This document shows positions 1-11,997 of a DNA stretch of 64,000 nucleotides, one piece after another. The notes beneath the pieces are model-generated. The model did no database searches and was not told the origin of the DNA. It saw nothing but the letters and a program-made list of their open reading frames with translations. Location: contig NC_080702.1 of NCBI RefSeq assembly GCF_030445035.2, positions 25,865,652 to 25,929,651 of the forward strand. Reading direction: 5' to 3'. Within the stretch, counting starts at the first letter, position 1; every line of letters begins with the position of its first letter. The position numbers and the translations under genes were made by a program. The DNA comes from Dasypus novemcinctus. Its lineage: Eukaryota; Chordata; Mammalia; Cingulata; Dasypodidae.

Positions 1-118
1 TAAAAAATTACATTCAAAAAATATGAAGTCCCATTCAACCCCACCACCCCCACCCCCCCCCACTCCCCCCACAGCAACACTCTCTCCCATCATCATGACA
101 CATCCATTGCATTTTTAA
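1..118 (-). mobile_element. L1 3'UTR terminal fragment
   Basis: Reverse complement of the extreme 3' end of the L1 family in this window. It shares the AAAAATATGAAGTCCC-type start, a C-rich stretch and the CCATCATCATGACACATCC block with the end of L1-B near 46,340-46,440. The window begins inside it, so its poly(A) side is not seen. It stops abruptly at about 118, where sequence in the opposite orientation begins. Confidence 0.7.
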
Positions 119-119
119 A

Positions 120-235
120 GTACATCTCTGTACATCAGTTTCAGTAAATATGATATGAATAAGTTAAAAGATTATCGCTGTGGAAGGGAAAATGTTTTAT
201 GGTGGATGTGTGGGAGTACTGTATATTATTGATCT
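120..235 (+). mobile_element. Inverted internal L1 3'UTR segment
   Basis: Closely matches L1-B 44,540-44,650 (TTTCAGTAAATATGATATGA, then GGGAGTACTGTATATT) on the plus strand, directly abutting the minus-strand L1 3' end at 1-118. The head-to-head layout fits a 5'-inverted (twin-primed) L1 insertion, although the two parts are about 1.7 kb apart in L1-B, so two events are also possible. Confidence 0.6.
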
Positions 236-445
236 TCTTGAAGAAGTATCTTTTCATTTTGTTTTTGTTTTTTTCCTCTGTTGCATTTATATCTGATCTA
301 ATCTTTTCTACTTCCTTCTGGGTTTATTATGTTATTTTTTTTTCATTTCCTTGGTTGTGAACATGATTTCAGATCTTTTTTCTTCTTTTTAAAATTCATT
401 TTAATTTTCCAAACATTCCCCCTATCCCTTTGTGGTTAAAAATTT
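236..445 (-). mobile_element. Old L1 ORF2 fragment, degraded
   Basis: T-rich sequence with the order of words seen in antisense L1 ORF2 (TCTACTTCCTTCTGGGTTTATTATG, here cited by position 306-330). It has no usable reading frame. The assignment rests on general resemblance to the better ORF2 copies near 10,750-10,930 and is tentative. Confidence 0.4.
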
Positions 446-700
446 TATTTATTTATTTATTTTTTTTTAAATCTATTTATTTTTAAAAGATACATAAATT
501 ACACAAAATGTTACATTAAAAAATATAGGAGGTTCCTATATGTTCCACTCCCCATACTCCCCACTTTTCCCACATCAACAACTTCTTTCATTACTGTGGT
601 ACATTCAATGCAATTGGTGAATACATTTTGGAGCACTGCTACACAGCATGGATTATAGTTTACATTGTTGTTTACACTCTCTCCCAGTCCATTCAGTGTA
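446..700 (-). mobile_element. L1 3'UTR terminal copy
   Basis: Antisense copy of the L1 3' end. A T/A-rich tail at 446-500 is followed by the conserved series 'gaggttcctata', 'ccccacttttcccacatcaa', 'tgcaattggtgaatacat' and 'tggagcactgctacac'. It is truncated on its 5' side near 700, as most L1 insertions are. Confidence 0.75.
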
Positions 701-1340
701 ATGTCTTATTTTTTCTGTTTATTTAAAATCACTATTTCTACTATTCTTAGAAGTGACATTATACAGTATTTCTTATGTACCTTGTTTATTTTGCTGATAA
801 TATTCTCCAGGTTCTTCTATTTGGGAGCATGCCTCATAACTTCTTTCTTATGGCTGAATAATATTACATTGTTTGAGTGTGCTACATTTTATTTATTCAT
901 TTATTGATGAGCATGGGTTGTTTTCAACTTTTGGATATTGTGAATAATGTTGCTATAAATATTGGTGTAAAGTGCCTATTTGACACCTGTTTCCATCTTC
1001 TATACGTATATACACAGAAGTAGAAATAATGGGTCATATAATAATCCTATATTTACCTTTTTAAAGAACCACCATATTGTTTTCAGAGGCTGCACCATTT
1101 TACATTTCTGTACACAATGCTCTAAAGTTCCTATTACTCCAAATTTTCTCAAAAACATCTTATTTTCATTTCTCAAAAACTATCTATCCTATTGAGTGTG
1201 AAGTGTAGCTCATTGAGATTTTTATTTGCATTTCCCTAGTTGCTAACGATGTTGATCATCTTTTCATGTGCTTATTCACCATGTATATATATTGTTTGGA
1301 GAAATGTTTATTGAAGTTCTTTGCCCATTTTTTCATATAT
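701..1340 (-). mobile_element. Old L1 ORF2 3' end and start of 3'UTR
   Basis: Antisense copy of the L1 ORF2 C-terminal region. 'ggctgaataatattacatt', 'ttcaacttttggatattgtg' and 'atttttatttgcatttccct' recur in better preserved form at 8,215-8,620 and 63,045-63,450. Short open frames here are broken remnants or antisense noise. Divergence from L1-A suggests an older subfamily. Confidence 0.65.
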
Positions 1341-1344
1341 TATA

Positions 1345-1920
1345 CTTTAAAAATTCAATTTTATTGATTCATGTTAATAAAGCATAAATCGATCCAAAGT
1401 GTACTATAAGTGGTATTCCATATAATCATATAGCTGTGCATTCATCACAGCAATCATTTTTTTGAGCATTTTCATTACTCCAATAAAAATAATAGCAAAT
1501 AAAATTCATCACTTCTCAATCTCTCCACGCTTCCCCTGCTGTACATAGCTGCTATTCTATTTCCTTCCCTGTAGTATATTTTTACATGTATTTTGTAAAA
1601 ACAGTCTTATATTTGAAATACATCCCATATTCAAGTTTTACATGAGGTGCACTATGTTATACCATCCCATCTTATGTTTTTTAGCTTTCTCTCTAGTCAT
1701 ATACATGATGTTAGATTTTCTCTTCCAACCACTGTCATACCCATGTAATAGCTCTGCTAATTACAAACACTATGATGTCCTTTCACTATTTCTATTCATT
1801 TTCTAAGATTTACAATCAACCTTTTAATCAATTCTTCACATATTAATCCTCAGCTTTCCATCCTTTACCCTCAGTTTATTTTCTGGTCACCTGTATTCTA
1901 ATTATTAACCCCATGAGTAT
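1345..1920 (-). mobile_element. Old L1 3'UTR-like sequence
   Basis: AT-rich sequence containing 'gtgtactataagtggtattc' and 'tgtgcattcatcacagcaat', typical of antisense 3' ends of old mammalian L1s. No open frame and no close second copy were seen in the window, so the family call is by style only. Confidence 0.4.
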
Positions 1921-1924
1921 ACAC

Positions 1925-2530
1925 TTTATTTTAAAGAAGTTTTAGATTACAGAAATTTACATTGAAAGTTTAGGGGATTCCCATATACCCCACTCCCTTC
2001 CACTCTGATATTTTCTCCTTTTAATAACATCTTCCATTAGAGTGATACATTTGTTACAATTGATGAACAAATATTGAAGGATTGCTACTAACCAAGGTCT
2101 ATGGTTTACATTATGGTTTACACTTTGCACTGTACAATTTCATACATTTTGACAAAGTGTATAATGGCCTGTATCTAGCATTGCAATATCATGCAGAACA
2201 ATATAATGCCCTAAAAATGCCCCATGTTCTCCCTATTCTTCTCTTCATCCCCTTAGAACCTCTGGCAACCACTATCTTTATATCAATGTTACAAGTCTTT
2301 CCATTACTACAATAGTAATAAGTCTATTTTGGTCCATGGTTGCATTCCCCCTTATGTTTGTTTGTTCACTCTTCAATCTGGAGGGTTTGGGGATGGTTCA
2401 TGCATGCTCTGCTTCAGGTTAAGAGAGGGCTAGATCCTAAGGGGAAGGTGAAAGGAACTGTTTTGCTTGTGGTTGTAAATACTCTTTTATTCTTGGGATG
2501 GAGGTTGTCCATCATCATCATTTTGTTAGT
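1925..2530 (-). mobile_element. Old L1 3'UTR, distal part (interrupted)
   Basis: Antisense L1 3'UTR: 'gaagttttagattacag', 'gattcccatataccccact', 'gatgaacaaatattgaagg' and 'tatggtttacattatggttt'. Further on, 'agagagggctagatcc' through 'catcatcattttgttag' corresponds to the L1-A stretch at 7,207-7,310. The element continues at 3,205 after an LTR insertion, so 1,925-4,500 was once one L1 3' end. Confidence 0.6.
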
Positions 2531-3204
2531 TGTAATAGCAGTTTGGTATTATTTATGAATTCCCAAAATAGATTCTGGATTATGTTTATAAATCAGCCTG
2601 TTCTTTTGGGAATATTAGATTATATTGGATTCAGAGGTTTCACTTTTACTTGATTAAATAATGATTAAGGCTTTGATTGGTCCACATCACTAGGAAATTG
2701 AGTCCCTGCCCCCTTGGTGAACAGGACTCACAGAAAAACTACACTGCAGAGAAGGGAGGTTGGAGTTTTAATGCTGGAGCCCTGGGAAATAAATACACAG
2801 AGAAGCAGATACACAAGGAAAGAAAGAACGCTGCATTAGATGCAGCAGAGGCCCCAGGCAGAGAGATAAGCATTCATGTGAGAGTTTACAGCTGGTCTTG
2901 TGGAGAGAACAGAGCACCTGAGCCCAGAGAGAAATGAGCCCCAGAAGAGAGATGAGACTTATCCCAACTACAGCTGATATTGAAAGAAGTTGAGACCATG
3001 GAGTCTTAAGAGGAAGAGGGAGACTGAACCCTTACAGATGTCAGTTGCCATCTTGCTCCAACACATGGCAACAGACTTTGATGAGGGAAGTAACTTACAC
3101 TTTATGACCTGGTAACTGTAGGATTCTACTACAAATAAATACCTTTTTATAAAAGCCAACAGATTTCCAGTATTTTGCATCAGCACCCCTTTGGCTGACT
3201 AACA
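2531..3204 (+). mobile_element. Solo LTR, MaLR-like family, copy 1
   Basis: About 674 bp that begins TGTAATAGCAGTTTGG and ends GGCTGACTAACA, so it has TG...CA ends, with an AATAAA signal near 3,134 shortly before the end. Two other copies lie at 52,142-52,749 (+) and 55,564-56,182 (-). The layout (about 600-670 bp, TG/CA, late polyadenylation signal, TATTTTGCATCAGCACCCC before the end) resembles LTRs of the ERVL-MaLR group. The L1 3'UTR resumes on its right side, which supports both ends. No coding capacity. Confidence 0.7.
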
Positions 3205-4500
3205 GAGTTGTCCTGGGTGAGTCCAATGACCTGGAGAGTAGGTATTGGTTGCAACTCTGCAGAGATTCAGGACTCAACTGGCATATGAAAAGACTGAAGA
3301 TTTAAGTCTCTGGAACATAAATTTAACTGGTAGAAGAATCATGTGTAGGGAAATTATAAGTGAGTATAAGTGAGTCTAACTCTGTTATATTGGGGAAATA
3401 AGTTTTATATTCCAAGATAAGGCCCAGTGATGGGGTGATGATTTCATGGAATTGTGTGCCATGCCTATCTTGTCCAGATGTCTCTAGATCCTTTTAGAGC
3501 ACCCCAGTTTGAGTCTTTGTTTACTGTGGCAGTTAGTGAAAGCCACCTGAGACATGCATAAGCATAACCTCTGGAATGACCTTCCAACTCACTTTGAAAT
3601 CTCTTAGCTGTCAACATTCTTTTGTAGTTAATATTTCACCCCTTTTTGTCAAGGTATTTTTCCAAAGGCATCACTGGTTGGTGCTTGGTATTCACCCCTC
3701 AGTGCCAGGGAGGCTCATCCCCAGGAGTCATATTCCATGCCAGGTGGATGGTGGTGAGTTCATTTGCTGAGTTTGGCTTAGAGAGAGACCACAGTTCAGT
3801 AATAGGAGGTTTTCAGGAGGTAATTTTTAGGCAGCAGATATTAGGCTAAGTTTAAATTTTACAAGAATAAGGTTCATAAGTACAAATATTAATATTGAGG
3901 ACTTGGTGTGTTGGTCTGTTTTCTTTCATTAGGCACTGCCTATGTACTCTAGTGATTCTTCCCACTCTATTTTGGATTGTATGAGCTCTCCCTAGGATGG
4001 GAGTTTAATATTTTTTTAGCTATTGTATGTGTCTCCTCTACCCACTGAGAAAACACTCTATGACAAGATTAACACACTTATATTTTACAGAGGCATGCCC
4101 CAGGTACACCCTTCCCCACACTTCCCGCCACCACTGACACCCTGAACCAATGAACCTCCCCTGCCATAGCTGCCAAAAGAACACTCCAATTGTGTTCTCT
4201 CCCACAGTCTTCAACTTCCCCAGATTTCCATATTCCTTCTTCTTTACCACCTCAACTTCTCTCACACTCACACTCCAGTATCATAGACCCCACTCATCAC
4301 ATGAAAGCAGTTACCTCTTGTTTCTCTTGTTCCTCATGATTTTGTTGTCATATCTAAGAACTCATTGCCAATTATCAGGTCATGAAGATTTCCCCCTAAG
4401 TTATCTTCTAAGGGTTTTGTAGTGTTAGCTCTTATTTTTAGGTTGTCGATCCCTGTTGGATTAATTTTTGTATATGGTGTGAAAACAAATTTAACTTCAT
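3205..4500 (-). mobile_element. Old L1 3'UTR, proximal part, and ORF2 tail
   Basis: Continuation of the L1 cut by the LTR at 2,531-3,204. 'gtgagtccaatgacctgg' matches 'gtaagtacgataaaccag' of L1-A (7,319). 'gtgccagggaggctcatcc' and 'ctgagtttggcttagaga' match the family 3'UTR. From about 4,300 the words 'caggtcatgaagatttcc' and 'gttggattaatttttgtat' are typical antisense L1 ORF2. Diverged from L1-A and L1-B, so old. Confidence 0.6.
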
Positions 4501-5180
4501 TATTTTACTTTTTATTTGGAAAAAATTGAAAACTTACGGTTATAAAAAAAGTACAAATTACCTACAGAGAACTCCAACAGATGCCAATCCCACCCAGATA
4601 CCCAGACCCACAAATTTCATTTTGACATATTTGTCTTATCATCGTTCTATCTCTAATTATATCTCTATCTCTATTTCCAAGTCCACATTTGAGAAAAGGT
4701 TGCACACATAACACTCTTTGAATACATAACATTTCCATGTACATATCCCACAAATAAGGATATTCACTTATGTAATCACCTTATTTGCTGTAATCAAGTG
4801 CAAGAAATTTAACATTCACACAAAGGTTACCTTGTACATTCCAACTTTTTATGTTCCAATAATGTCCTTTTTAGGCTCTTCTCCATTCTTAGACTGCATC
4901 CAGTATTATTTATTTTCTCTTTATTTTTTAATTGTGGAAGCATATATACAGCATAATCTTCCCATACCAACCCGTCCCAAGCATACCATTCAGTGGGATT
5001 AATCATATTCACAATGTTGCTGTATCACCACCATACATTACTAAAACTTTACCTTCCCGTAAATCAAAACCTTGTACACATTTTGCATGAACTCCCCATT
5101 CACCCTGTACCCCACCCCTGGTAGCTTGTACTCTACTTTCTGTCTCTATTAGTTTTCATATTCTCTGGTATTTCTCTTTG
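4500..5180 (-). mobile_element. Stacked old L1 3' end fragments
   Basis: Two AT-rich pieces resembling antisense 3' ends of old mammalian L1s. 4,505-4,855 carries 'gtacaaattacctacagaga' and 'atctctaattatatctctat'. 4,900-5,180 carries 'cataccattcagtgggatta' and 'tgtatcaccaccatacatta'. There is no reading frame of note, and edges are approximate. Confidence 0.5.
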
Positions 5181-6640
5181 TGGTTACCATTGACTTAAAT
5201 TTAATATACTAAATGTATAACAATCTCATTTTCTTTCATACCCACTTAAATTCTATGTTGTATGCAAACTATATTCCTATAACCCTGTCTTCCCACCTTT
5301 ATCTAATTCTTGTCTCAAATTACATATTTATATGAGTCCAAAGCCATTAAATTATCATAACATTTTGTGCATTACCCCCTATAACCTATAGGAAGTTAGA
5401 GGCAGAGATACACATCTAAACTACAATAGCTCTAGTACTTATATTTACTCATGTCATCTTATTGGATAACGTGGCTTCAGCCAGTTGTCTAGTGTCCTTT
5501 ACTATCAACATGCATAACTCCTTCTATCAATTCTTGTAGGGCCAGCCTAGTGGTAATGAATTGCCTTAGCTTTTGTTTATTAGAAATGTCTTAATGCCTC
5601 TCTAATTTTTAATAGAGAGTTTTGCCATATAATAGAATTCTTGATCATCAATTTTTTGTTTTTAGTACTTTAAATTTGTCCTCCCACTGCCTTCTTACTT
5701 CCATGGTGCCCAATGAGAAATTGGCACTTAATCTTACTGAGTGTCCCTTGTATATGATACATTGCTTCTCTTCCGTGGCTTTCAGAATTCTCTATTATTG
5801 ACATTTGACAGCTTGATTGCAACACGATTTATTGTGGGTATATTTGAGATTTCCTGTTTGGAGTTCATTCAGAATCGTTGATGTATACATTCATGTCTTT
5901 CATTAAATTGGGGATGTTTTCAGTCATTATTTCTTTGGATGTTCTCTGCATTCCTTTCATTATTTCCTATCCTTCTGGGTCTTCCAAAATGCATATATTG
6001 GTCCTCTTGATGGTGTCCCACAGCTAACTCCATTCCTTCCCTTTTCTCCTCCTCAGACTAAATGATTTCAATTATATTAACTTCAAATACACTGATTCTT
6101 TCTTCTGTGAGACCCAGTCAGCTGTTGAACCCTTTAGGGAATTTTAAATTTCTTTTACTGTGTTCTTCAGCTCTCTGTTTCTCTTCATAACTTCCATCTC
6201 TCTGTTGATATTCTCTTTGTGTATCTCACTTTCCTGATTTCCTTTAGTTCTTTGTCCATATTTTCCATGAGCTCCTTGAATATTTATGACCTTCATAAAG
6301 AATCTGTCTGGAATGATCTAGGTCTCATCCTCCTTTTGGTGTTGACTCATGATTAAATCTTTTCCTTTGCCTGGGTCATATCCTATTTCTTTATATGTTT
6401 TGTAATCATTTGTTTAAACCTGGAATTTTAATGTGTCATCATTGGAATTGAATTTAGACTCTTAAGACATCTGTTCCTTAAGCTGGTATCCAGCTAGTGT
6501 TATATGTGTATATGTGTATGTGATTGTATATGTGCAAGAACCTTTCTTTCCTGAATGATTTTTGGTAAACCTACACCTTTTCTAATAAAAAATAAATTGT
6601 AAAAACAGAAAAAATTAATTGACCATATTTATGTGGGTTA
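5181..6640 (-). mobile_element. Old L1 ORF1/5' region fragment
   Basis: Antisense L1 sequence. 'cctcccactgccttcttact' followed by 'gagaaattggcacttaatct' corresponds to the ORF1 C-terminal region of L1-A at 12,210-12,260, at visibly greater divergence. Upstream parts (5,840-6,400) fit the N-terminal, coiled-coil half of ORF1. Every frame is broken. Confidence 0.6.
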
Positions 6641-6704
6641 ATTTCTAGAATTTATGTTTCCTCCATTCACCTATTTGTCTATATTTCTTCCAGTACCAAA
6701 CTGC

Positions 6705-8040
6705 TGGTTTTTTTTTTTTTTGGTCTTTATTCATTTTTTTATTATTACATTCAAAAAGTATGAGGTCCCTATATACACTCCACCCCTCTCACTCCACTCC
6801 TCCCCCCATAGCAGCATTCTCCTCCATCATCATGAGACATTCATTGCATTTGGTGAATACATCTCTGAACATCATTGCACCTCATGGTCAATGGTCCACA
6901 TTAGAGCCCACACTCTCCCACGTTCCATCCAGTGGGCCATGGGAGGACATACAATGTCTGGTAATTGTCCCTGCAGCACCACCCAGGACAACTCCAAGTC
7001 CCAAAAATGCCTCCACATCTCACCTCTTCCTCCCATTCCCCAAAACCAGCAGCCACCATGGCCACTTTCTCCACACCGATGCCACATTTTCTTTGATTAC
7101 TAATCACAATAGTTCATGAATAGAATATCAGTAAGTCCACTCTAATCCATATTTTATTCCTCCATCCTGTGGATCTTGGATTGGTTGATCCACCACTATA
7201 TCAATAGGAGGCTTAGATTCCACATGGATGCTGGATGCAACCCTCCTGCTTTCAGTTGTAGGCACTCTTGGCTCCATGGTGTGGTGGTTGACCTTCAACT
7301 TCAGGTTGGCTGAGTGGGGTAAGTACGATAAACCAGAGTGTAGGAGCTGAAGTCTGTTGAGGTTCAGGGCCTGGCTATCATATGGTCAGCCCAGAGATTC
7401 CGATCCCCTGGGTATATATTAAACCCCAGCACCAACTACAATTCTGGTAAAGTAACAGGAAAGGCTTGTAAAAAAAGATCACAGCTGAGTCCAGCTCCAT
7501 CACACAGAAAAACAAACTCCAAAGTAGGGCCAACTGACATGGTATTGAACTCCATCTGCCATGTGATAGAACCTGTGGATCTCTGTTGTATCTACTTTAT
7601 CTGTCTCTGGGACTCTGCTGAGGTGTGCATAAGAGCGACCCCACTGATAACCTCCCAGCTCTTTTTTGGAGACTCATAGCCATATAAACTCATTTGTCCT
7701 TTCCATTTCCCCCTTTGATTAAGGTAAAAAAGCACTTTCAACTCCTGTTATTGTATGTATACTGAGATATTCTGCTGGTCCGAGTTGAACCTTTTATTCA
7801 AGGTTTTCTCAGCATTATACCATCAATGAACACCTGACAATCTCCTATGTTCATGTGTTGCCCCACACTCCCCCCAATTTCTTGGGCAATATTACCCGTC
7901 CTCCCATCCCTAGCCTACCTCAAGCCCGCAAAGCCCCACCCAAAGGTAACTCTATGCCCCCATTTTATCCCTTCCAGGTACACATACTTACATCTGGCTT
8001 ATCACAGATTTAACCCATGTAGATGTCAGCTTACATCCTT
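6705..8040 (-). mobile_element. L1-A 3'UTR (internally deleted)
   Basis: The 3'UTR of the near full-length minus-strand L1-A. A T run at 6,708-6,721 is the complement of its A-tail. Sequence then matches L1-B 3'UTR backwards from 46,450 to about 45,375, then jumps at about 7,800 to the part next to ORF2 (L1-B 43,720-43,960). About 1.4 kb present in L1-B and L1-D is missing here; the join shows a short shared AAGGT. No protein is encoded. Confidence 0.85.
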
Positions 8041-11000
8041 CTACCCCCCGATTTCCTGTAAGCCTATCATCCAGTCTCTAGCTCTCTGAGGCAGCTTGGT
8101 TTTCTTTGAGGTCATGTAGTATTTGTCCTTCAATGCCTGGGTTGCTTCACTCAAAATAAGGTTCTCAAGATTCATCCATGTTTTCAGGTGTGCTTGTAGT
8201 GTATTTGTTCTTAAAGCCGAGTAGTATTCCATTGTATGTATATACCACATTTTATTTTTCCATTCATCCATTGATGGCCTTTTGGGTTGATTCCAACTTT
8301 TGGCTATAGTGAACAATGCTGCTATGAACATTGGTGTGCATATATCGGTTTGTGTCCTTGTTTTCAATTCTACTGGGTATATACCCAGCAGTGGAATTGC
8401 TGGGTCATATGGCAAATCTATGGTTAGTTTTTTGAGAAACCACCAAACTGTCCTCCAGAATGGTTGGATCCTTCTGCATTCCCACCAGCAGTGGATGAGT
8501 GTTCCCATTTCTTCACATCCTCTCCAGCATTTGTATTCTTCTGTTTTTTTTTTTCATAGCTACCAATTTTATGGGAGTAAGATGGTATCTCATTGTAGTT
8601 TTGATTTGCATTTCCCTGATAGCTAGAGATTTGGAGCATTTTTTCATGTGCTTTTTAGCCATTTGTATTTCTTCTTTGGAGAAGTGTCTGTGTAAAGCTT
8701 TTTCCCATTTTTTAAATGGGTTGTTTATCTTTTTATTTTCAAGATATAGGAGTTCTTTATATATGTAAGTTATAAGTCTCCTATCCGATATATGGTTACC
8801 AAATATTTTCTCCCATTGTGTGGGCTCTCTTTTCACTTTCTTGACAAACTCCTTTGAGGTGCAGAAGGCTTTAATTTTGTGGAGGTCCCATTTATCTATT
8901 TGTTATTTTGCTGCTCATGATTTTGGTGTGAAGTTCATGAATCCATTTCCTATTACAAGGTCTTATAGATGTTTCCCTACACAGCTTTCCAAAGTCTTTA
9001 TGGTCTTGGCTTTTATATTTAGGTCTTTGATCCATCTTGAGTTGATTTTTGTATAAGGTGTGTGATGGTAATCCTCTTTCATTCTTTTACATATAGCTAT
9101 CCAGTTCTCCAGGCACCATTTGTTGAATAGGCCATTCTCTCCCAGTTGAGAGGGTTTGGTGGCTTTATCAAATATTATATGGCTATATATATGAGGATCT
9201 ATATCAGAGCTCTCAATTTGGTTCCATTGGTCTGTGTGTCTCTCCTTATGCCAATACCATGCTGTTTTCACTACTGTAGCTTTGTAGTATGTTTTGAAGT
9301 CAGGTAGTGTGTGATTCCTCCAATTTCATTTTTCTTTTTCAATATGTCTTTGGCTATTCGGGGCCTCTTTCCTTTCCAAATAAATTTCATAGTTAGTTTT
9401 TCTAGTTCCTTAAAGAAGGCTGTGTTGATTTTTATTGGGATTGCATTGAATGTGTAGATCAGTTTTGGTAGGATAGACATCTAAATAATTAGTCTTCCTA
9501 TCCATGAACAGGGAATATTCTGCCATTTATTTAGGTCTTCTTTGATTTCCTTGAACAGTCTGGTGTAGTTCTTTGTGTATAAGTTTTTTAAATCTTTAGT
9601 TAAATTTATTCCTAGGTATTTGATTTTTTTATTTACTATTGTAAATGGTATTTGTTTCTTGGTTTCCTCCTGAGCTTGCTCATTATTGGTGTACAGAAAT
9701 GCTACTGATTTTTCGCACTGATCTTATAACCTGCGACTTTATTAAACTCATTTATGAGTTCTAGAAGCTATGTTGTAGACCTCTCAGGGTTTTCTATGTA
9801 TAGGGTCATGTCATCTGCAAATAATGAAATTTTGACTTCTTCCTTTCCAATCTGAATGCCTTTTATATCTGGTCCTTGTCTCAGTGCTCGAGCAAGTACT
9901 TCTAAGGCAATGTTAAATAGAAGGGGAGACAGTGGGCACCCTTCTATTGTTCCTGATCTTAGAGGGAAGGATTTTAGGATTTCACCATTGTAAACGATGT
10001 TGGCTGTGGGTTTTTCATATATACTCTTTATCATGTTCAAAAAATTTCCTTGTATTCCAATCTTTTGGAGTGTTTTTATCAAGAGAGGATGCTGTATTTT
10101 GTCAAATGCTTTTTCTGCATCTATAGATATAATCATGTGATTTTTTTCCCCTTCAATCTGTTTATATGGTGTATTACAGTGATTGATTTTCTTATGCTGA
10201 ACCATCCTTGCATACCCAGAATGAATCCCACTTGGTCATGATGTATAATTTGTTTAATGTGTTGTTGAATACGGTTAGCAAGTATTGTATTTAGGATTTT
10301 TGCATCTAGGTTCATTAGAGGAATTAGTCTGTAATTTTCCTTTCTTGTGGTGTCTTTGTTTGGCTTTGGACTAGGGTAATGTTGGCATCATAGAATGAGT
10401 TAGGTAATGTTCCTTCCGTTTTGATTTTTTGGAAGAGTTTCAGCAGGATCAATGTTAGTTCTTTGCGGAGTGTTTTGTAGAACTCACCTTTGAAGCCGTC
10501 TGGGCCTGGGCTCTTCTTAGTTGGGAGGTTTTTAATGACTAATTCTATCTCTTTACTTGTGATTGATTTCTTGAGATCATCAATTTCTTCTTTCATCAAT
10601 ATAGGCTGCTCATGTGCTTCTACGATTTGGACATTTCCTCTGAATTGTCATTTTTGTTGGAATATAGTTTTTCAAAGTATCCTTTTATGCTATCTTTATT
10701 TCTGTGGGGACAGTGGTGATATCTCCTTTCTCCTTTCTTATTTTGTGTATTTGCATCTTCTCTCTTTTTTTCTTTGTTAGTCTAGCTAAGGATTTCTCAA
10801 TTCTATTGATTTTCTCAAAAAACTGGCTCTTGGTTTTGTTTATTTTTTCAAGTGCTTTCTTATTTTCTATTTCATTTAGTTCTGCTCTTATCTTTGTTAT
10901 TTCTTTCTTTCTTCTTCCTGTGGGGTTAGTTTGTTGTTTTTTTACTAATTCCTCCCAATGTGCAGTTAGTTCTTACATTTTTCCTCTTTCTTCTTTTTCG

Positions 11001-11917
11001 ATGTATGAATTTTTGGCCATAAATATCCCACTCAGTACTGCTTTTCCTGCATCCCATAAGTTTTGGTATTTTGTGTTATCATTTCCATTAGTTTCAATGT
11101 AGTTATTACTTTCTTTTGAGATTTCCTCTTTAACCCACTGTTTTTCTAAGAGTGTGCTGTTTAATTTCCATATCTTTGTGTGAAATCTGACCCTCTGGCC
11201 CTTGCAGATTTCCAGCTTCACTCCACTGTGGTCAGAGATATTATTTTCTATGATTTCAATCTTTCTGAATTCATTGAGTCTTTCTTTGTGGCCTAGCATA
11301 TGGTCTATCTTGGAGAATGATCCATGAGCACTTGAGAAAATTGTATATCCTGATGTATTTGGGTGTAATTATATGTATATTTCTATTAGATCCAGCTCTT
11401 CTAATATACTGTTCAAAGTTTTTGTTTCTTTAATGATTATCTTTTGAGATGTTCTATCCAAAGTTTATAGTGGTGTATTGAAATCTCCCACTACACTTGT
11501 AGAGGCATCTATTCTTTCTCTTAGGTTTTCCAGTGTTTGCCTCACATATTTGGAGGTGCCCTTGTTAGGAGCATAAATATTTATGATTGTTCGTTCTTCT
11601 TGAGAGATTGTCCCTTTCACTATTATGTAGTATCCTTCTTTGTCTCTCACAATTGTTTTGCATTTAAAGTCTATTTTGTCTGATATTAATATAGCTACTC
11701 CTGCCTTTTTTTGGTTATTGTTTGCTTGTAAGATTGTTTTCCAGCCATTCACTTTTAACTTCCATGAATCCCTGGGTCTAAGATGTGTTTCTTGTAGACA
11801 GCATATAGATGGATCATATTTCCTTATCCAATGTCCCAGTCTGAATGTTTTGATAGGTGAGTTTAATCCATTGACATTCAGTGTTATTATTTTCAAGTAA
11901 TTATTTATGTTAGCCAT
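8041..11917 (-). pseudogene. L1-A ORF2 (endonuclease-reverse transcriptase), disrupted
   Basis: Antisense L1 ORF2. The ATG is at 11,915-11,917 (MANINNYLKI...) and the final stop is at 8,041. Order in the coding sense: APE-type endonuclease with TLNVNGLNSPIK and CLQETHLRPR (11,500-11,915), an interrupted middle region, reverse transcriptase with HDQVGFI, the [12 protein letters not shown] block and the FADDM catalytic motif (about 9,780-10,300), then a C-terminal Cys/His region with [13 protein letters not shown] (about 8,450). Frame changes split it into at least ten pieces, so it cannot make full-length ORF2p. It is similar in length to L1-B ORF2 (39,832-43,717). Confidence 0.9.
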
Positions 11918-11997
11918 ATTTTGATTGTACTTGTGTTTGTGTTTGTCATATTTTGTTTTTTCCTTCTCGTTGTGTCTTTTTTTTTTTTTTTTTGCTC

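Noticed and set aside
6654-7119. 149-codon plus-strand frame opposite the L1-A 3'UTR, similar frames at 46,106, 50,437 and 27,272
   Set aside because: They are readings of the same L1 3'UTR end in several copies with changing frames; no protein-level conservation, only nucleotide similarity.
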